Made by a program: the position numbers and the translations under genes. The notes under the pieces were generated by a model. The model saw nothing but the letters and a program-made list of their open reading frames with translations, was not told the origin of the DNA and searched no databases. From Chersky-840 sp035604715 (GTDB lineage: Bacteria > Actinomycetota > Acidimicrobiia > Acidimicrobiales > UBA8190), in contig CAVSWP010000003.1 of the NCBI GenBank assembly GCA_963731665.1, forward strand, positions 310,001 to 374,000: a stretch of DNA of 64,000 nucleotides. The letters run 5' to 3'. Numbering within the stretch: position 1 is the first letter of the stretch; each line of letters begins with the position of its first letter. Positions 24,580 through 32,082 of this stretch are shown here, piece by piece.

Positions 24580-24613
24580 CGCTCGGAGCTGGACTTTTGA
24601 AGGGACGCGCGTC

Positions 24614-24967
24614 ATGAACCCCACCGACATCATCGATCGCGAGAACCTGAGAGACGACATCCCCGATTTCCGCCCCGGTGACACCTTGAAGGTGCACGTG
24701 CGCGTGGTGGAGGGAAACCGCGAGCGCACCCAGGTGTTCCAAGGGGCCGTGATCCGTCGCCAGGGCACCGGGGCACGAGAGACCTTCACCGTGCGCAAGC
24801 TCAGCTTCGGTGTCGGGGTGGAGCGCACCTTCCCCGTGCACTCGCCCATCCTGGCCAAGATCGAGGTGGTGACGCGTGGCGACGTGCGACGGGCCAAGCT
24901 CTACTACCTGCGCGGCCGGGTGGGGAAAGCGGCGAAGATCAAGGAGAAGCGGGCTGCGCGCACCTAG
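24614..24967 (+). CDS. rplS: 50S ribosomal protein L19
   Basis: A 117-residue large-subunit protein located at the 30S-50S interface. Core segments are DIPDFRPGDTLKVHVRVVEG, RTQVFQGAVIRRQGTG, ETFTVRKLSFGVGVERTFPV and KLYYLRGRVGKAAKIKEKR. The ATG at 24614 follows an AAGGGA element at 11 bases. It closes the rpsP-rplS cluster. The genes lepB and rnhB, which follow rplS in mycobacteria and many relatives, are not here; DUF2469 comes next after 45 bp. Confidence 0.96.
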   Translation: MNPTDIIDRENLRDDIPDFRPGDTLKVHVRVVEGNRERTQVFQGAVIRRQGTGARETFTVRKLSFGVGVERTFPVHSPILAKIEVVTRGDVRRAKLYYLRGRVGKAAKIKEKRAART

Positions 24968-25012
24968 TGCGCCGCTTTGCACTCGGATCGAGGCGGAAGT
25001 AGCCCAGCGACG

Positions 25013-25306
25013 ATGAGCGAAGAAGACCTCGAACGATACGAGGCCGAGATCGAACTGGCCCTCGTGCAGGAGTACCGGACCGTCCTGCCCCTGTTCAATT
25101 ACGTGGTCGAGTCCGAGCGGCGCTTCTATCTGGCCAACGAGGTGAAAGTCACGGTGCGCGACGCCACGTCGCCCACGTGCATCGAAATCGAGCTGGACGA
25201 CGCCTGGGTGTGGGACATGTACCGCCCGGCACGCTTCGTGCCCCACGTCCGGGTGCTCACTTTCCGGGACGTGAACGTGGAGCGGCTCCCCGAGCGCGAC
25301 GGCTGA
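25013..25306 (+). CDS. DUF2469 family protein (Rv2901c-like)
   Basis: A 97-residue protein conserved in actinobacteria with unknown role. The match to mycobacterial Rv2901c is clear along the whole length: MSEEDLERYEAEIELALVQE, YVVESERRFYLANEVKV, and DAWVWDMYRPARFVPHVRVL followed by TFRDVNVE. ATG 25013 gives exactly the family N-terminus; the upstream in-frame ATG would add 12 residues. It precedes yraN by one base, as in mycobacteria, where the DUF2469 gene lies in the rnhB-yraN interval. It has no signal peptide and is probably cytosolic. Confidence 0.93.
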   Translation: MSEEDLERYEAEIELALVQEYRTVLPLFNYVVESERRFYLANEVKVTVRDATSPTCIEIELDDAWVWDMYRPARFVPHVRVLTFRDVNVERLPERDG

Positions 25307-25307
25307 G

Positions 25308-25685
25308 ATGGTCGACGCCGCGCCCGCCGGCCTGGGGGCGCGCGGTGAGGATGCCGCCGTGGCCTGGTACGTGGGTGGCTCCTACGAGGTCCTGGACCGC
25401 AACTGGCGGTGCGCCGAGGGCGAGATCGACGTGGTGGCACGAAGCGCTGCCGGCGACGTGGTCGTGTTCTGCGAGGTGAAGACCCGAAGCTCGGCGTCGT
25501 TCGGCTCGCCCTTCGAAGCCGTCACCCCGGCAAAGCAGCGCCGGGTGCGCACGCTGGCTGCCCGGTGGTTGCGCACCGCCCGGAGAGCGGGGGCCCGCTA
25601 CGAGCACGTCCGGTTCGACGTGGCCGCCGTCACGCCCGGGCCCGGCGGGGACCTGGAGGTCGAGGTGCTCGAAGACGCCTTCTGA
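25308..25685 (+). CDS. yraN: YraN/UPF0102 endonuclease-like protein
   Basis: A 125-residue member of the UPF0102 family, with a restriction-endonuclease-like fold (PD-(D/E)XK). The core motif is GEIDVVARSAAGDVVVFCEVK followed by TRSS (residues about 43-67), which supplies the acidic and lysine residues. The family is commonly encoded next to comM and dprA and has been suggested to take part in DNA uptake or repair; the biochemical role is not proven. ATG 25308 starts one base after the DUF2469 stop. Here comM lies about 7.6 kb downstream instead of adjacent. Confidence 0.92.
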   Translation: MVDAAPAGLGARGEDAAVAWYVGGSYEVLDRNWRCAEGEIDVVARSAAGDVVVFCEVKTRSSASFGSPFEAVTPAKQRRVRTLAARWLRTARRAGARYEHVRFDVAAVTPGPGGDLEVEVLEDAF

Positions 25686-25732
25686 CGCCGGCCGGCCTGG
25701 GGGCCCGCGGCGAGGCTCGCTAGGGTGGCGCC

Positions 25733-26521
25733 GTGAGCACCGAGACAATCATCGTGGACCGTGACGACGGCGTCGTGACCGTCACCTTGAACCGCCCGGA
25801 GCGCAAGAACGCCGGGAACGGCCTCATGTGGCAGGAGCTGCTCGACACCTTCTCCGAAGTCGGTCGCCGGCGCGAGGACCGCGTCGTGGTCGTGACCGGC
25901 GCCGGCGGGGCGTTCTGCTCCGGAGCCGACATCTCCGACCCCCGGGGGGTGAGCGGGGATCCCGCGGACCCCCACATCGTGCGCATGCGGTTCTTCGGGC
26001 AGGTGATGCTGGCGCTGCACCAGCTGCCCAAGCCCACCATCGCCAAGATCCGGGGCATCGCCGCCGGGGCGGGTATGAGCTTCGCCCTCGGATGCGACCT
26101 CACGGTGGCGTCCGACAACGCCCGGTTCTCGGAGATCTTCGCCAAACGGGGGCTCTCGGTCGACGGCGGCTCCTCGTGGTTGTTGCCCCGGCTGGTGGGA
26201 CTGCACAAAGCGAAGGAGCTGGCCTACTTCGCCGACATTTTGTCCGCCGAGGAGGCCGCCGCCTATGGCCTGCTCAACCGCGTGGTGCCCGACGGCGAGC
26301 TCGACGCCTTCGTGGACGACTGGGCCCGACGTCTGGCCCAGGGCCCGCCCCTGGCGTTGGCGATGACCAAGACTCTTCTCGACAACTCCATGTCGGTGAC
26401 GATGACGCAGGCCCTCGAGGACGAGGCCCGCTGCCAGACGATCAACTTCTACAGCGAGGACACCGCCGAAGCCATGCGGGCCTTCGCCGAGAAGCGGGAT
26501 CCGAGGTTCAAGGGTCGTTGA
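25733..26521 (+). CDS. Enoyl-CoA hydratase/isomerase family protein
   Basis: A 262-residue crotonase-superfamily enzyme. The first oxyanion-hole segment is VTGAGGAFCSGADISD (about 55-70) and the second is KIRGIAAGAGMSFALGCDLT (about 104-123), followed by RFSEIFAKRGLSVDGGSSWL. The hydratase Glu pair is not fully evident: the second catalytic position falls in LSVDGGSS, as in PaaG-like isomerases and other variants, so the exact reaction is unclear. The C-terminal helices are complete. GTG 25733 starts it. Its TGA overlaps the TTG of the next gene. Fatty-acid or aromatic-acid CoA-ester degradation is the likely context. Confidence 0.88.
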   Translation: MSTETIIVDRDDGVVTVTLNRPERKNAGNGLMWQELLDTFSEVGRRREDRVVVVTGAGGAFCSGADISDPRGVSGDPADPHIVRMRFFGQVMLALHQLPKPTIAKIRGIAAGAGMSFALGCDLTVASDNARFSEIFAKRGLSVDGGSSWLLPRLVGLHKAKELAYFADILSAEEAAAYGLLNRVVPDGELDAFVDDWARRLAQGPPLALAMTKTLLDNSMSVTMTQALEDEARCQTINFYSEDTAEAMRAFAEKRDPRFKGR

Positions 26522-27012
26522 GGGCGACGCGTGTCCTGTGGGTCGTGCTGCTCGCGGTTCCGGCGAGCGCCTGCGGGCAGGGCAGCGGACAGGTGGTGGG
26601 GGTCGGCACCAACGGGGCGCCCACCACGGGCCCGGGCGGCCCGGGCTACATGGTGCAGTCGCACACCGTCGGGAGCCTCGGCACCGTGCTCGTCGACGGC
26701 TACGGGCTGACGCTGTATCTCTTCGTCCCCGACCACCATGCCGGGCGCTCGACGTGCAGCGGGTACTGCGCCACCCAGTGGCCACCGGTCACCCTGCCGT
26801 CGGGGGTGACCACGCCGGTGATCGGCGGCAGCGTCGACCGGGCCCTGGTCGGGACCACCCGGCGCGGCACCGCCCTCCAGGTCACCTACGACGGGTGGCC
26901 TCTGTACCGGTGGATCGGGGACACCGCCTCCGGACAGGCGACGGGCGAGGGCCTGCGGAACTCCGGAGGTCTGTGGTACGCCGTCGACGCCGCCGGCCAG
27001 CCCGTCCATTGA
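26518..27012 (+). CDS. Secreted lipoprotein with two Yx(F/W)xxD repeats (COG4315/Lipoprotein_15 type)
   Basis: A 164-residue predicted lipoprotein. The N-terminus MRATRVLWVVLLAVPASAC gives a signal peptide ending at lipobox ASAC (Cys19). The mature part contains two copies of the repeat characteristic of this family: GLTLYLFVPDHHAG with STCSGYCATQWPPV, and WPLYRWIGDTASGQATG. The role of the family is unknown; some members have been linked to cell-surface or electron-transfer contexts. TTG 26518 overlaps the enoyl-CoA hydratase stop (TTGA), so translation is coupled even though the functions look unrelated. The next TTG likewise overlaps this gene's stop. Confidence 0.83.
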   Translation: MRATRVLWVVLLAVPASACGQGSGQVVGVGTNGAPTTGPGGPGYMVQSHTVGSLGTVLVDGYGLTLYLFVPDHHAGRSTCSGYCATQWPPVTLPSGVTTPVIGGSVDRALVGTTRRGTALQVTYDGWPLYRWIGDTASGQATGEGLRNSGGLWYAVDAAGQPVH

Positions 27013-27962
27013 GCGCCGGCGCGGGCGCCCGGCGTGCTCGGCCGAGCGCGGTCGACGTGCGTGCCTGGGCGGCGCTCGTGCGCCGGGCCGGGCCCAAGCT
27101 GGCCCGCCAGACCCTGGCCGAAGCGGTGGAAGACCGCATCACGACGAGCGCCGCCAGCCTGGCCTTTCACTGGTTCCTGGCCATCTTTCCCGCCATCATC
27201 GCCGCCGTCGGCATCATCGGGATCGTGGGGTTGTCGGCGTCGCAGTTGCGCAGCCTGGTCCACGGCGTGGACGTGCTCCTCCCCGTGCAGATGTCACAGA
27301 CGATCAATGAGGCGCTTCGCAACCCCGTCAAGGGCGCCGGGGGTGGGGTGGAGGTGGCGGTGGGCCTGGCCGTGGCCTTGTGGAGCGGGGTGGAAGCCAT
27401 GGCCGCGCTCCAGGTGGGGTTGGACGTGGCCTTCGAGGTCGACGTCGATCGCGGCTTTCTCCAGCGGCGGCTGGTGTCGATCCCGCTTCTGGTGCTCACC
27501 GTGGTCCTGGGCGGCGCCGCCTCGGGTCTGTTGGTGTTGGGCGACCCCATCCGCGCCTTGCTCCCGTCGTCGTTCGCCCTGGCCCGGTCCACCTTCGACG
27601 CCGCCTGGGTGGCCGTCCGCTGGGCGGGAGCCCTGGCACTGGTGGTCGTGCTCCTCTCGGCGTACTACGCCATCGCCCCCAATCGGGAGAGGAGCCGCCT
27701 CCGGGGGGTGAGCCCGGGCGCGGTGGTGGCGGCGGCGGTCTGGTTGGCGGCCTCGGCGGCGTTCTCCTTCTACCTCGACAATTTCGGCCACGAGTCGCGC
27801 TCCTACGGCGCCTTCGCCGGAGTGGCCGCCCTGATGTTGTGGCTCTTCCTGACGGCGGTGGCGGTCATGGTGGGAGCCGAGCTCGACTGCGAGCTCGATC
27901 GGGACCGCACCGGCTCACCGCCCGGGGCGGCGTCACCGGTGGTGCCGTCCTCCAAGCACTGA
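27009..27962 (+). CDS. YihY/BrkB-family membrane protein
   Basis: A 317-residue polytopic membrane protein of the YihY (formerly 'ribonuclease BN') family. About six hydrophobic helices are visible, starting with SLAFHWFLAIFPAIIAAVGI (near 45-70) and ending with GAFAGVAALMLWLFLTAVAV (near 270-290). The family hallmark SAYYAIAPNRERSRLRGVSP is present near 218-240. It is not a nuclease; its role is unknown, with possible export or envelope functions. TTG 27009 overlaps the lipoprotein stop; a GTG 16 codons later is an alternative. The C-terminal tail after the last helix is short and acidic (GAELDCELDRDRTG). Confidence 0.85.
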   Translation: MSAGAGARRARPSAVDVRAWAALVRRAGPKLARQTLAEAVEDRITTSAASLAFHWFLAIFPAIIAAVGIIGIVGLSASQLRSLVHGVDVLLPVQMSQTINEALRNPVKGAGGGVEVAVGLAVALWSGVEAMAALQVGLDVAFEVDVDRGFLQRRLVSIPLLVLTVVLGGAASGLLVLGDPIRALLPSSFALARSTFDAAWVAVRWAGALALVVVLLSAYYAIAPNRERSRLRGVSPGAVVAAAVWLAASAAFSFYLDNFGHESRSYGAFAGVAALMLWLFLTAVAVMVGAELDCELDRDRTGSPPGAASPVVPSSKH

Positions 27963-28044
27963 CACGGCAACCTCCCGGTCATCTCCGGGGGCGAGCCCGG
28001 GTGGGCACCGATGAGTTGGGGGAACGGGCCCCGTCGGAGCATCG

Positions 28045-29073
28045 ATGACAGACGTCGTTGTTGCATTGCAGCCGGTAGCATCGACGGCCGTGGCCGTTCG
28101 TGAGGTGTCTCCGGCCCCTTCCGACCTGGAGCCGTTCCGACGGGAGCTGACCGGGTACTGCTACCGGATGCTGGGCTCGGGCTTCGAGGCCGAGGACGCC
28201 GTGCAGGAGACCATGCTGCGGGCGTGGCGCAACGCCGAGGGTTTCGAAGGTCGCTCGAGCGTGCGCTCGTGGCTCTACCGCATTGCCACCAATGTGTGCA
28301 TCGACATGCACCGCCAGGTCCAGCGGCGGGCCCGGCCCATGGAGATGGGCCCGTCCTCGCCCCCCGACGAGGCCTATCTCGGGTCGGTGCTCCCCGAGGC
28401 GACGTGGGTGACCCCCGTCCCCGACAGCGGCGTCGCCCCCCAGGGCGCCGACCCGGCCGAGATCGCCCAGTACCGCGAGTCGATCCGTCTCGCCTTCGTC
28501 ACCGCCCTGCAGCACCTGCCCGCCCGCCAACGCGCCGCCCTCATCCTGTGCGAGGTCCTGCGCTGGCAGGCGGCCGAGGTGGCCGAGCTGCTCGACGCGA
28601 GCGTGGCGGCCGTCAACAGCGCGTTGCAACGGGCGCGCGCCACTCTGGGGACGGTGTCGCACGATGGGCACCCCGAGGTCCTGGACGACACCGACGCCAA
28701 GCTGCTCGAGCGCTATGTCGACGCTTTTGAGCGCTACGACGTCGAGGCGTTGGTGATGCTGCTCCACGAAGACGCCGTCCAGTCGATGCCGCCGTTCGCC
28801 ATGTGGATCCGGGGGGCAGCCGACATCGGCGTGTGGATGGTCCAGCCCGGGCCGAGCGCATGCCGAGGGTCCCGGCTCGTGCCCACGTCGGCCAACGGCT
28901 GCCCGGCCTTCGGGCAGTACCGGCCCGATCCGGCCGGCGGGTACGCCCCGTGGGCGCTGCAGGTGCTCGAGATCTCCGGCGGGAAGATCACGGGGATGAG
29001 CCTCTTCTTGGACTTCTTGGACCCCGTTCGACTCTTCCCCCAGTTCGGCCTGCCCCTCCACCTCGACACTTGA
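28045..29073 (+). CDS. RNA polymerase ECF-type sigma factor, TIGR02960/SigG-like, with C-terminal SnoaL-like domain
   Basis: A 342-residue extracytoplasmic-function sigma factor. Region 2 is at about 28-95 (GYCYRMLGSGFEAEDAVQET, RSWLYRIATNVCIDMHR) and region 4 at about 155-205 (LPARQRAALILCEVLRWQAA, then AELLDASVAAVNSALQRAR). After region 4 comes an NTF2/SnoaL-like domain (about 225-342), the hallmark of the SigG type, where it replaces an anti-sigma factor for control. No anti-sigma gene is nearby. ATG 28045 is used; a GTG at 28090 is possible. The next gene encodes a VOC protein. SigG-type factors in mycobacteria have also been linked with glyoxalase-like genes, so a functional pair is plausible. 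Confidence 0.87.
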   Translation: MTDVVVALQPVASTAVAVREVSPAPSDLEPFRRELTGYCYRMLGSGFEAEDAVQETMLRAWRNAEGFEGRSSVRSWLYRIATNVCIDMHRQVQRRARPMEMGPSSPPDEAYLGSVLPEATWVTPVPDSGVAPQGADPAEIAQYRESIRLAFVTALQHLPARQRAALILCEVLRWQAAEVAELLDASVAAVNSALQRARATLGTVSHDGHPEVLDDTDAKLLERYVDAFERYDVEALVMLLHEDAVQSMPPFAMWIRGAADIGVWMVQPGPSACRGSRLVPTSANGCPAFGQYRPDPAGGYAPWALQVLEISGGKITGMSLFLDFLDPVRLFPQFGLPLHLDT

Positions 29074-29139
29074 GCCGATGACCCCGACAGCCCGCGATCG
29101 CCGCCACCGCGACGGATCAACCGACAAAGGAGACACGCC

Positions 29140-29916
29140 ATGACCATCCGAGACAGCGCCCCCATCGGATCGCCTTGCTGGACCGACCTGTGGACCTCCG
29201 ACGTCGAGGGCAGCCGGAGGTTCTACAGCGAGCTCTTCGGCTGGGAGGCCCTGGAGCCCAGCGCGGAGTTCGGCGGCTACTTCATGTTCACCCGCGACGG
29301 GGTCCCCGTGGCCGGTGGCATGGGGGACATGGGCGACATGACCGCCAATAACAGCTGGAGCATCTACCTGACCACCGACGACATCGCCAAGACCATCGAG
29401 GCGGCCGAGGCGGCGGGTGCCCAGATCCTGAGCCCGTCGATGCCCGTGGCCGACCTCGGCGTCCAGGCCGTGCTCACCGATCCGACCGGTGCCCATCTCG
29501 GCGCCTGGCAGCCCGGGACGTTCCCCGGGTTCACGGTGTTGAACGAGCCGGGATCCCCGAGCTGGTTCGAGCTGCACACGCGGGACCACGCCGGGGCCGT
29601 CGCCTTCTACCGTTCGGTGTTCCACTGGGACGTCAAGATCGAGGGCGACAGCGACGAGTTCCGCTACACGACCATGCGCGACCCCAGCGGCGAAGGGGAG
29701 CTGGCGGGGATCATGGACGCCTCGGCCTTTCTCCCCGAAGGCGTTCCCGCCCACTGGTCCACGTACTGGGAGGTCGAGGACATGGGCGACACCGTCGCCA
29801 AGGTCAAGGCCCTGGGCGGCTCGGTGGTGGTGGAAGACACCAACACCCCTTACGGTCGCCTGGCCACCGTGACCGACCCCGCCGGCGCCCACTTCAAACT
29901 GCGCACTCCCATTTGA
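29140..29916 (+). CDS. Two-domain VOC (glyoxalase/bleomycin-resistance) family protein
   Basis: A 258-residue protein made of two tandem vicinal-oxygen-chelate domains (about 8-125 and 140-256). Each has the beta-alpha-beta-beta-beta pattern: SPCWTDLWTSDVEGSRRFYS and GVQAVLTDPTGAHLGAWQPG in the first, SPSWFELHTRDHAGAVAFYR and ATVTDPAGAHFKL in the second. Such proteins commonly act on reactive carbonyls, antibiotics or hydroxylated aromatics; the substrate cannot be read here. An excellent AAAGGAGA lies eight bases before ATG 29140. It is 66 bp after the sigma factor and likely in the same transcript. Confidence 0.87.
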   Translation: MTIRDSAPIGSPCWTDLWTSDVEGSRRFYSELFGWEALEPSAEFGGYFMFTRDGVPVAGGMGDMGDMTANNSWSIYLTTDDIAKTIEAAEAAGAQILSPSMPVADLGVQAVLTDPTGAHLGAWQPGTFPGFTVLNEPGSPSWFELHTRDHAGAVAFYRSVFHWDVKIEGDSDEFRYTTMRDPSGEGELAGIMDASAFLPEGVPAHWSTYWEVEDMGDTVAKVKALGGSVVVEDTNTPYGRLATVTDPAGAHFKLRTPI

Positions 29917-30110
29917 CCCGTTTCGTATGTCACGGAGTCTGCCAACCCCGGCAGTCACCGATGACACAATCTGTCGAAGCCTCCGCGCGCAAGTTCAAAA
30001 GGAGTCGACTTCTTGGACCCGGTGTTAGATTGCGGACGTGTTTTCGAACTGGCGATTGGTGAGCTAGGAGACGGCGATTGCCCTACTCGTCGTGGGTGTG
30101 GCGTTCCTCT

Positions 30111-30672
30111 TCATCGGAAACCCGTCGGGTGGCAGTAGAAGATCAACATCCTCCCGCCGTCCGCGAGATACTGCCGAGCATCTCGGAAGAAGATGGTCAT
30201 CGCCCGATAGCTTTCGTCCGTCATCGCCGCCTCGAGGAGGCTACGGGGACGAAACCACCGAAATGGCGGATCGAACACGATGACGTCGAAGCGCCCTTCG
30301 ACCGCGGAGAACACGTTGCTCGCTCGTACTCGACTTTGTGGGCGACGCCGTTTCCCTGTGCATTCGCCCGAGCGGCTTCCACAGCCCGTGGGTTGATGTC
30401 CACGGCGAGGACTTGCGCCCCCTTCGTGGCGGCGAGGATGGCGTTGACGCCGCTACCGGTGCCCATGTCCAGCACGCGCTCGCCCTCGTTCACTCTGTGA
30501 GAACCGCCTCACCCAAGTGATGTGACATCGGCGTGATCGGCATGACATCGGGTGGGACCGTCAAAGTGATGCCCAGGTACTCGAACACATGGTCGGTGGC
30601 GGCATCGGCCACGCCCTCGGCATAGGCCCGCTCGTGCCACCTACGGATCTGTTCGACGTACTCTTGGGGCAT
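30111..30672 (-). pseudogene. Frameshifted SAM-dependent methyltransferase (HemK/MTS-like), degraded
   Basis: Three consecutive frames on the minus strand together read as one methyltransferase. Frame 1 (30672 down to about 30495) starts MPQEYVEQIRRWHERAYAEG and ends at TPMSHHLGEAVLTE before a stop. Frame 2 (30493 down to about 30320) continues with VNEGERVLDMGTGSGVNAIL, the SAM-binding motif I. Frame 3 (from about 30317) continues NVFSAVEGRFDVIVFDPPF, where DPPF is the catalytic motif IV, and stops at 30111 after LIFYCHPTGFR. Two single-base losses (near 30497 and 30320) explain the breaks, and the C-terminus also looks truncated. The gene is therefore a decayed copy. It lies in the lower-GC part of the accessory stretch. 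Confidence 0.75.
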
Positions 30673-31005
30673 CGGTGGCACTCGTTGCTGTGGCCGGAGT
30701 CGGGACCCATGGCCAGATGATGCTTCAGCGAGGTGGTGATCCGCTCGTCCCTGTCTGGCCCTCAGTTGACCACATCCCTCCTCAAGGTGCTCATCACGGG
30801 ATAGCCGCACCGTCGCGTTCCGACCTCGCCACCGACCTCGACGGACGACTTCGCTGCTCCTCCACAGGCGCAAAAAGAGCAGATCAGCGAGGATGTGCGT
30901 CCCGCCACGAGGTCGCTCCCGGCTGACCGGATCCCACCGGGATCCCACGCAGCGGAATACGCCGCCATCAGTTACCCTGATGGGCGACGGGGGGCGATCG
31001 AGTCC
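30673..31005. other. Intergenic/decayed stretch without a convincing gene
   Basis: About 330 bp between the methyltransferase remnant and the secreted protein. Open frames here (both strands) are Arg-rich, match no family I recognise and lack start signals, so I call no gene. A nine-base direct repeat GGATCCCAC occurs twice 11 bp apart near 30930-30949, and an inverted repeat follows at 30965-30983. Confidence 0.5.
30965..30983. repeat. Perfect inverted repeat CCATCAG-N5-CTGATGG before the secreted-protein gene
   Basis: CCATCAG (30965-30971) and CTGATGG (30977-30983) are exact reverse complements around five bases (TTACC). The element ends 22 bp before ATG 31006 of the AT-richer secreted-protein gene, so it could be an operator or an mRNA hairpin close to the ribosome-binding region. 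Function is inferred only from position. Confidence 0.4.
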
Positions 31006-31983
31006 ATGACACGAATTCGACGACTACATCGAAATAAGGCGATTCCTAAAGGGATAAAGCGCGCCGCAGTTGCCGGAGCAATAGGTCTGAGCAGCGCGGG
31101 TATCACGCTATTGTCGTCGGCCCCTGGCGTCAGCGCAGATCCTCCGGACTGTGCTCCCTCGTCTGTCTCAGTGTCTCCCGATACTACGATGAACAACCTC
31201 TTTGCGAACTATGGAAATACCGGCAATGATGTCGCCGGGCTACATTGGGCGGCGGGGGACGGGATATCCTCCGTTGCATTGCCAGATGGCAATACGGCTT
31301 GGTTCTTTGCAGACACCTATTTGGGGAAAGTGGCACCGACCGGTCATATCGTCAAGAAGCCGACCGACTTCGTACATAACTCGATAGTCATACAAGATGG
31401 CAATACGCTGACTCAAACCTTGTACTATGCCAATCACGGAAAGAAGCCGCTAGCCTTTATCAATCCATCCCCCAAGTTGAATGCACTGACCGCCCTCAAC
31501 TTTGGGTATTGGCCGGTTTCAGAATCTGTATCAGGAAACACTCTGAACGTGGTTTACACGGAAGAAAGATTTACTCGAGGCCCATTCCACTTCACATATC
31601 TAAAGACCGTCGTTGCCTCCTTTTCGCTGCCTGATTTCCAGCTTCTGAGCGTCGTTCCCTCTACAGCCTCGACAAGTTCAGACGTCTATGAACTGCACAA
31701 CACGTTCGTGGCCGTGACCATGGCACCTGATGGCAAAATCGATGCCTCCTACTCATGCGGCGCAACAGGGCCATTCTCAAACGAGCAGCTGATCTATACA
31801 ACTCCTGAGCAGCAGCAATATCCTGCTCAGGACGGTATAATCACGTACGGGGCTACGATTCAATATGCGCTGAATTCGAACACCCTGCTCGTGACGTATG
31901 ACGTGAATCCCATCAACCTTCCGCTGGTCAAGAATTCGAAGCTCTATAGACCAAAGTTTCTCGACGTCACTTTGGGACAGTGA
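31006..31983 (+). CDS. Secreted protein of DUF4185/DUF5005-like beta-propeller type; atypically low GC
   Basis: A 325-residue secreted protein. Residues 1-46 form a long signal sequence with a basic start (MTRIRRLHRNKAIPKGIKRA), a hydrophobic core and likely cleavage after GVSA. The mature part has GNTAWFFADTYLGKV and DFVHNSIVIQDGNTL, which recall DUF4185/DUF5005 five-bladed-propeller proteins related to glycoside hydrolases; active-site residues cannot be assigned. Its base and codon use differ sharply from neighbours (many AAT, TAT, ATA and TTG codons), a sign of recent transfer. ATG 31006 is chosen because it begins the signal peptide; an upstream GTG (30895) would add 37 non-signal residues. 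No partner gene is apparent. Confidence 0.7.
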   Translation: MTRIRRLHRNKAIPKGIKRAAVAGAIGLSSAGITLLSSAPGVSADPPDCAPSSVSVSPDTTMNNLFANYGNTGNDVAGLHWAAGDGISSVALPDGNTAWFFADTYLGKVAPTGHIVKKPTDFVHNSIVIQDGNTLTQTLYYANHGKKPLAFINPSPKLNALTALNFGYWPVSESVSGNTLNVVYTEERFTRGPFHFTYLKTVVASFSLPDFQLLSVVPSTASTSSDVYELHNTFVAVTMAPDGKIDASYSCGATGPFSNEQLIYTTPEQQQYPAQDGIITYGATIQYALNSNTLLVTYDVNPINLPLVKNSKLYRPKFLDVTLGQ

Positions 31984-32082
31984 CGCTGGCTGACCGCAGT
32001 CGGCCGCCCACGTACGCCTCGGCTCTCTCTGGCATCGGACGGGCTCGTACACTACGGGCTGCCAGGCGAAGGGAGCATCGGC

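Noticed and set aside
30111..30948. Programmed frameshifting to make one methyltransferase
   Set aside because: Two separate breaks, no slippery heptamer or stimulatory structure seen, and a damaged C-terminus; decay is simpler.
30929..30950. GGATCCCAC direct repeat considered as an attachment or target-site duplication
   Set aside because: Copies are only 11 bp apart with nothing between them that could be an element.
30895..31005. Upstream GTG start for the secreted protein
   Set aside because: It would add 37 polar residues before an otherwise perfect signal peptide.
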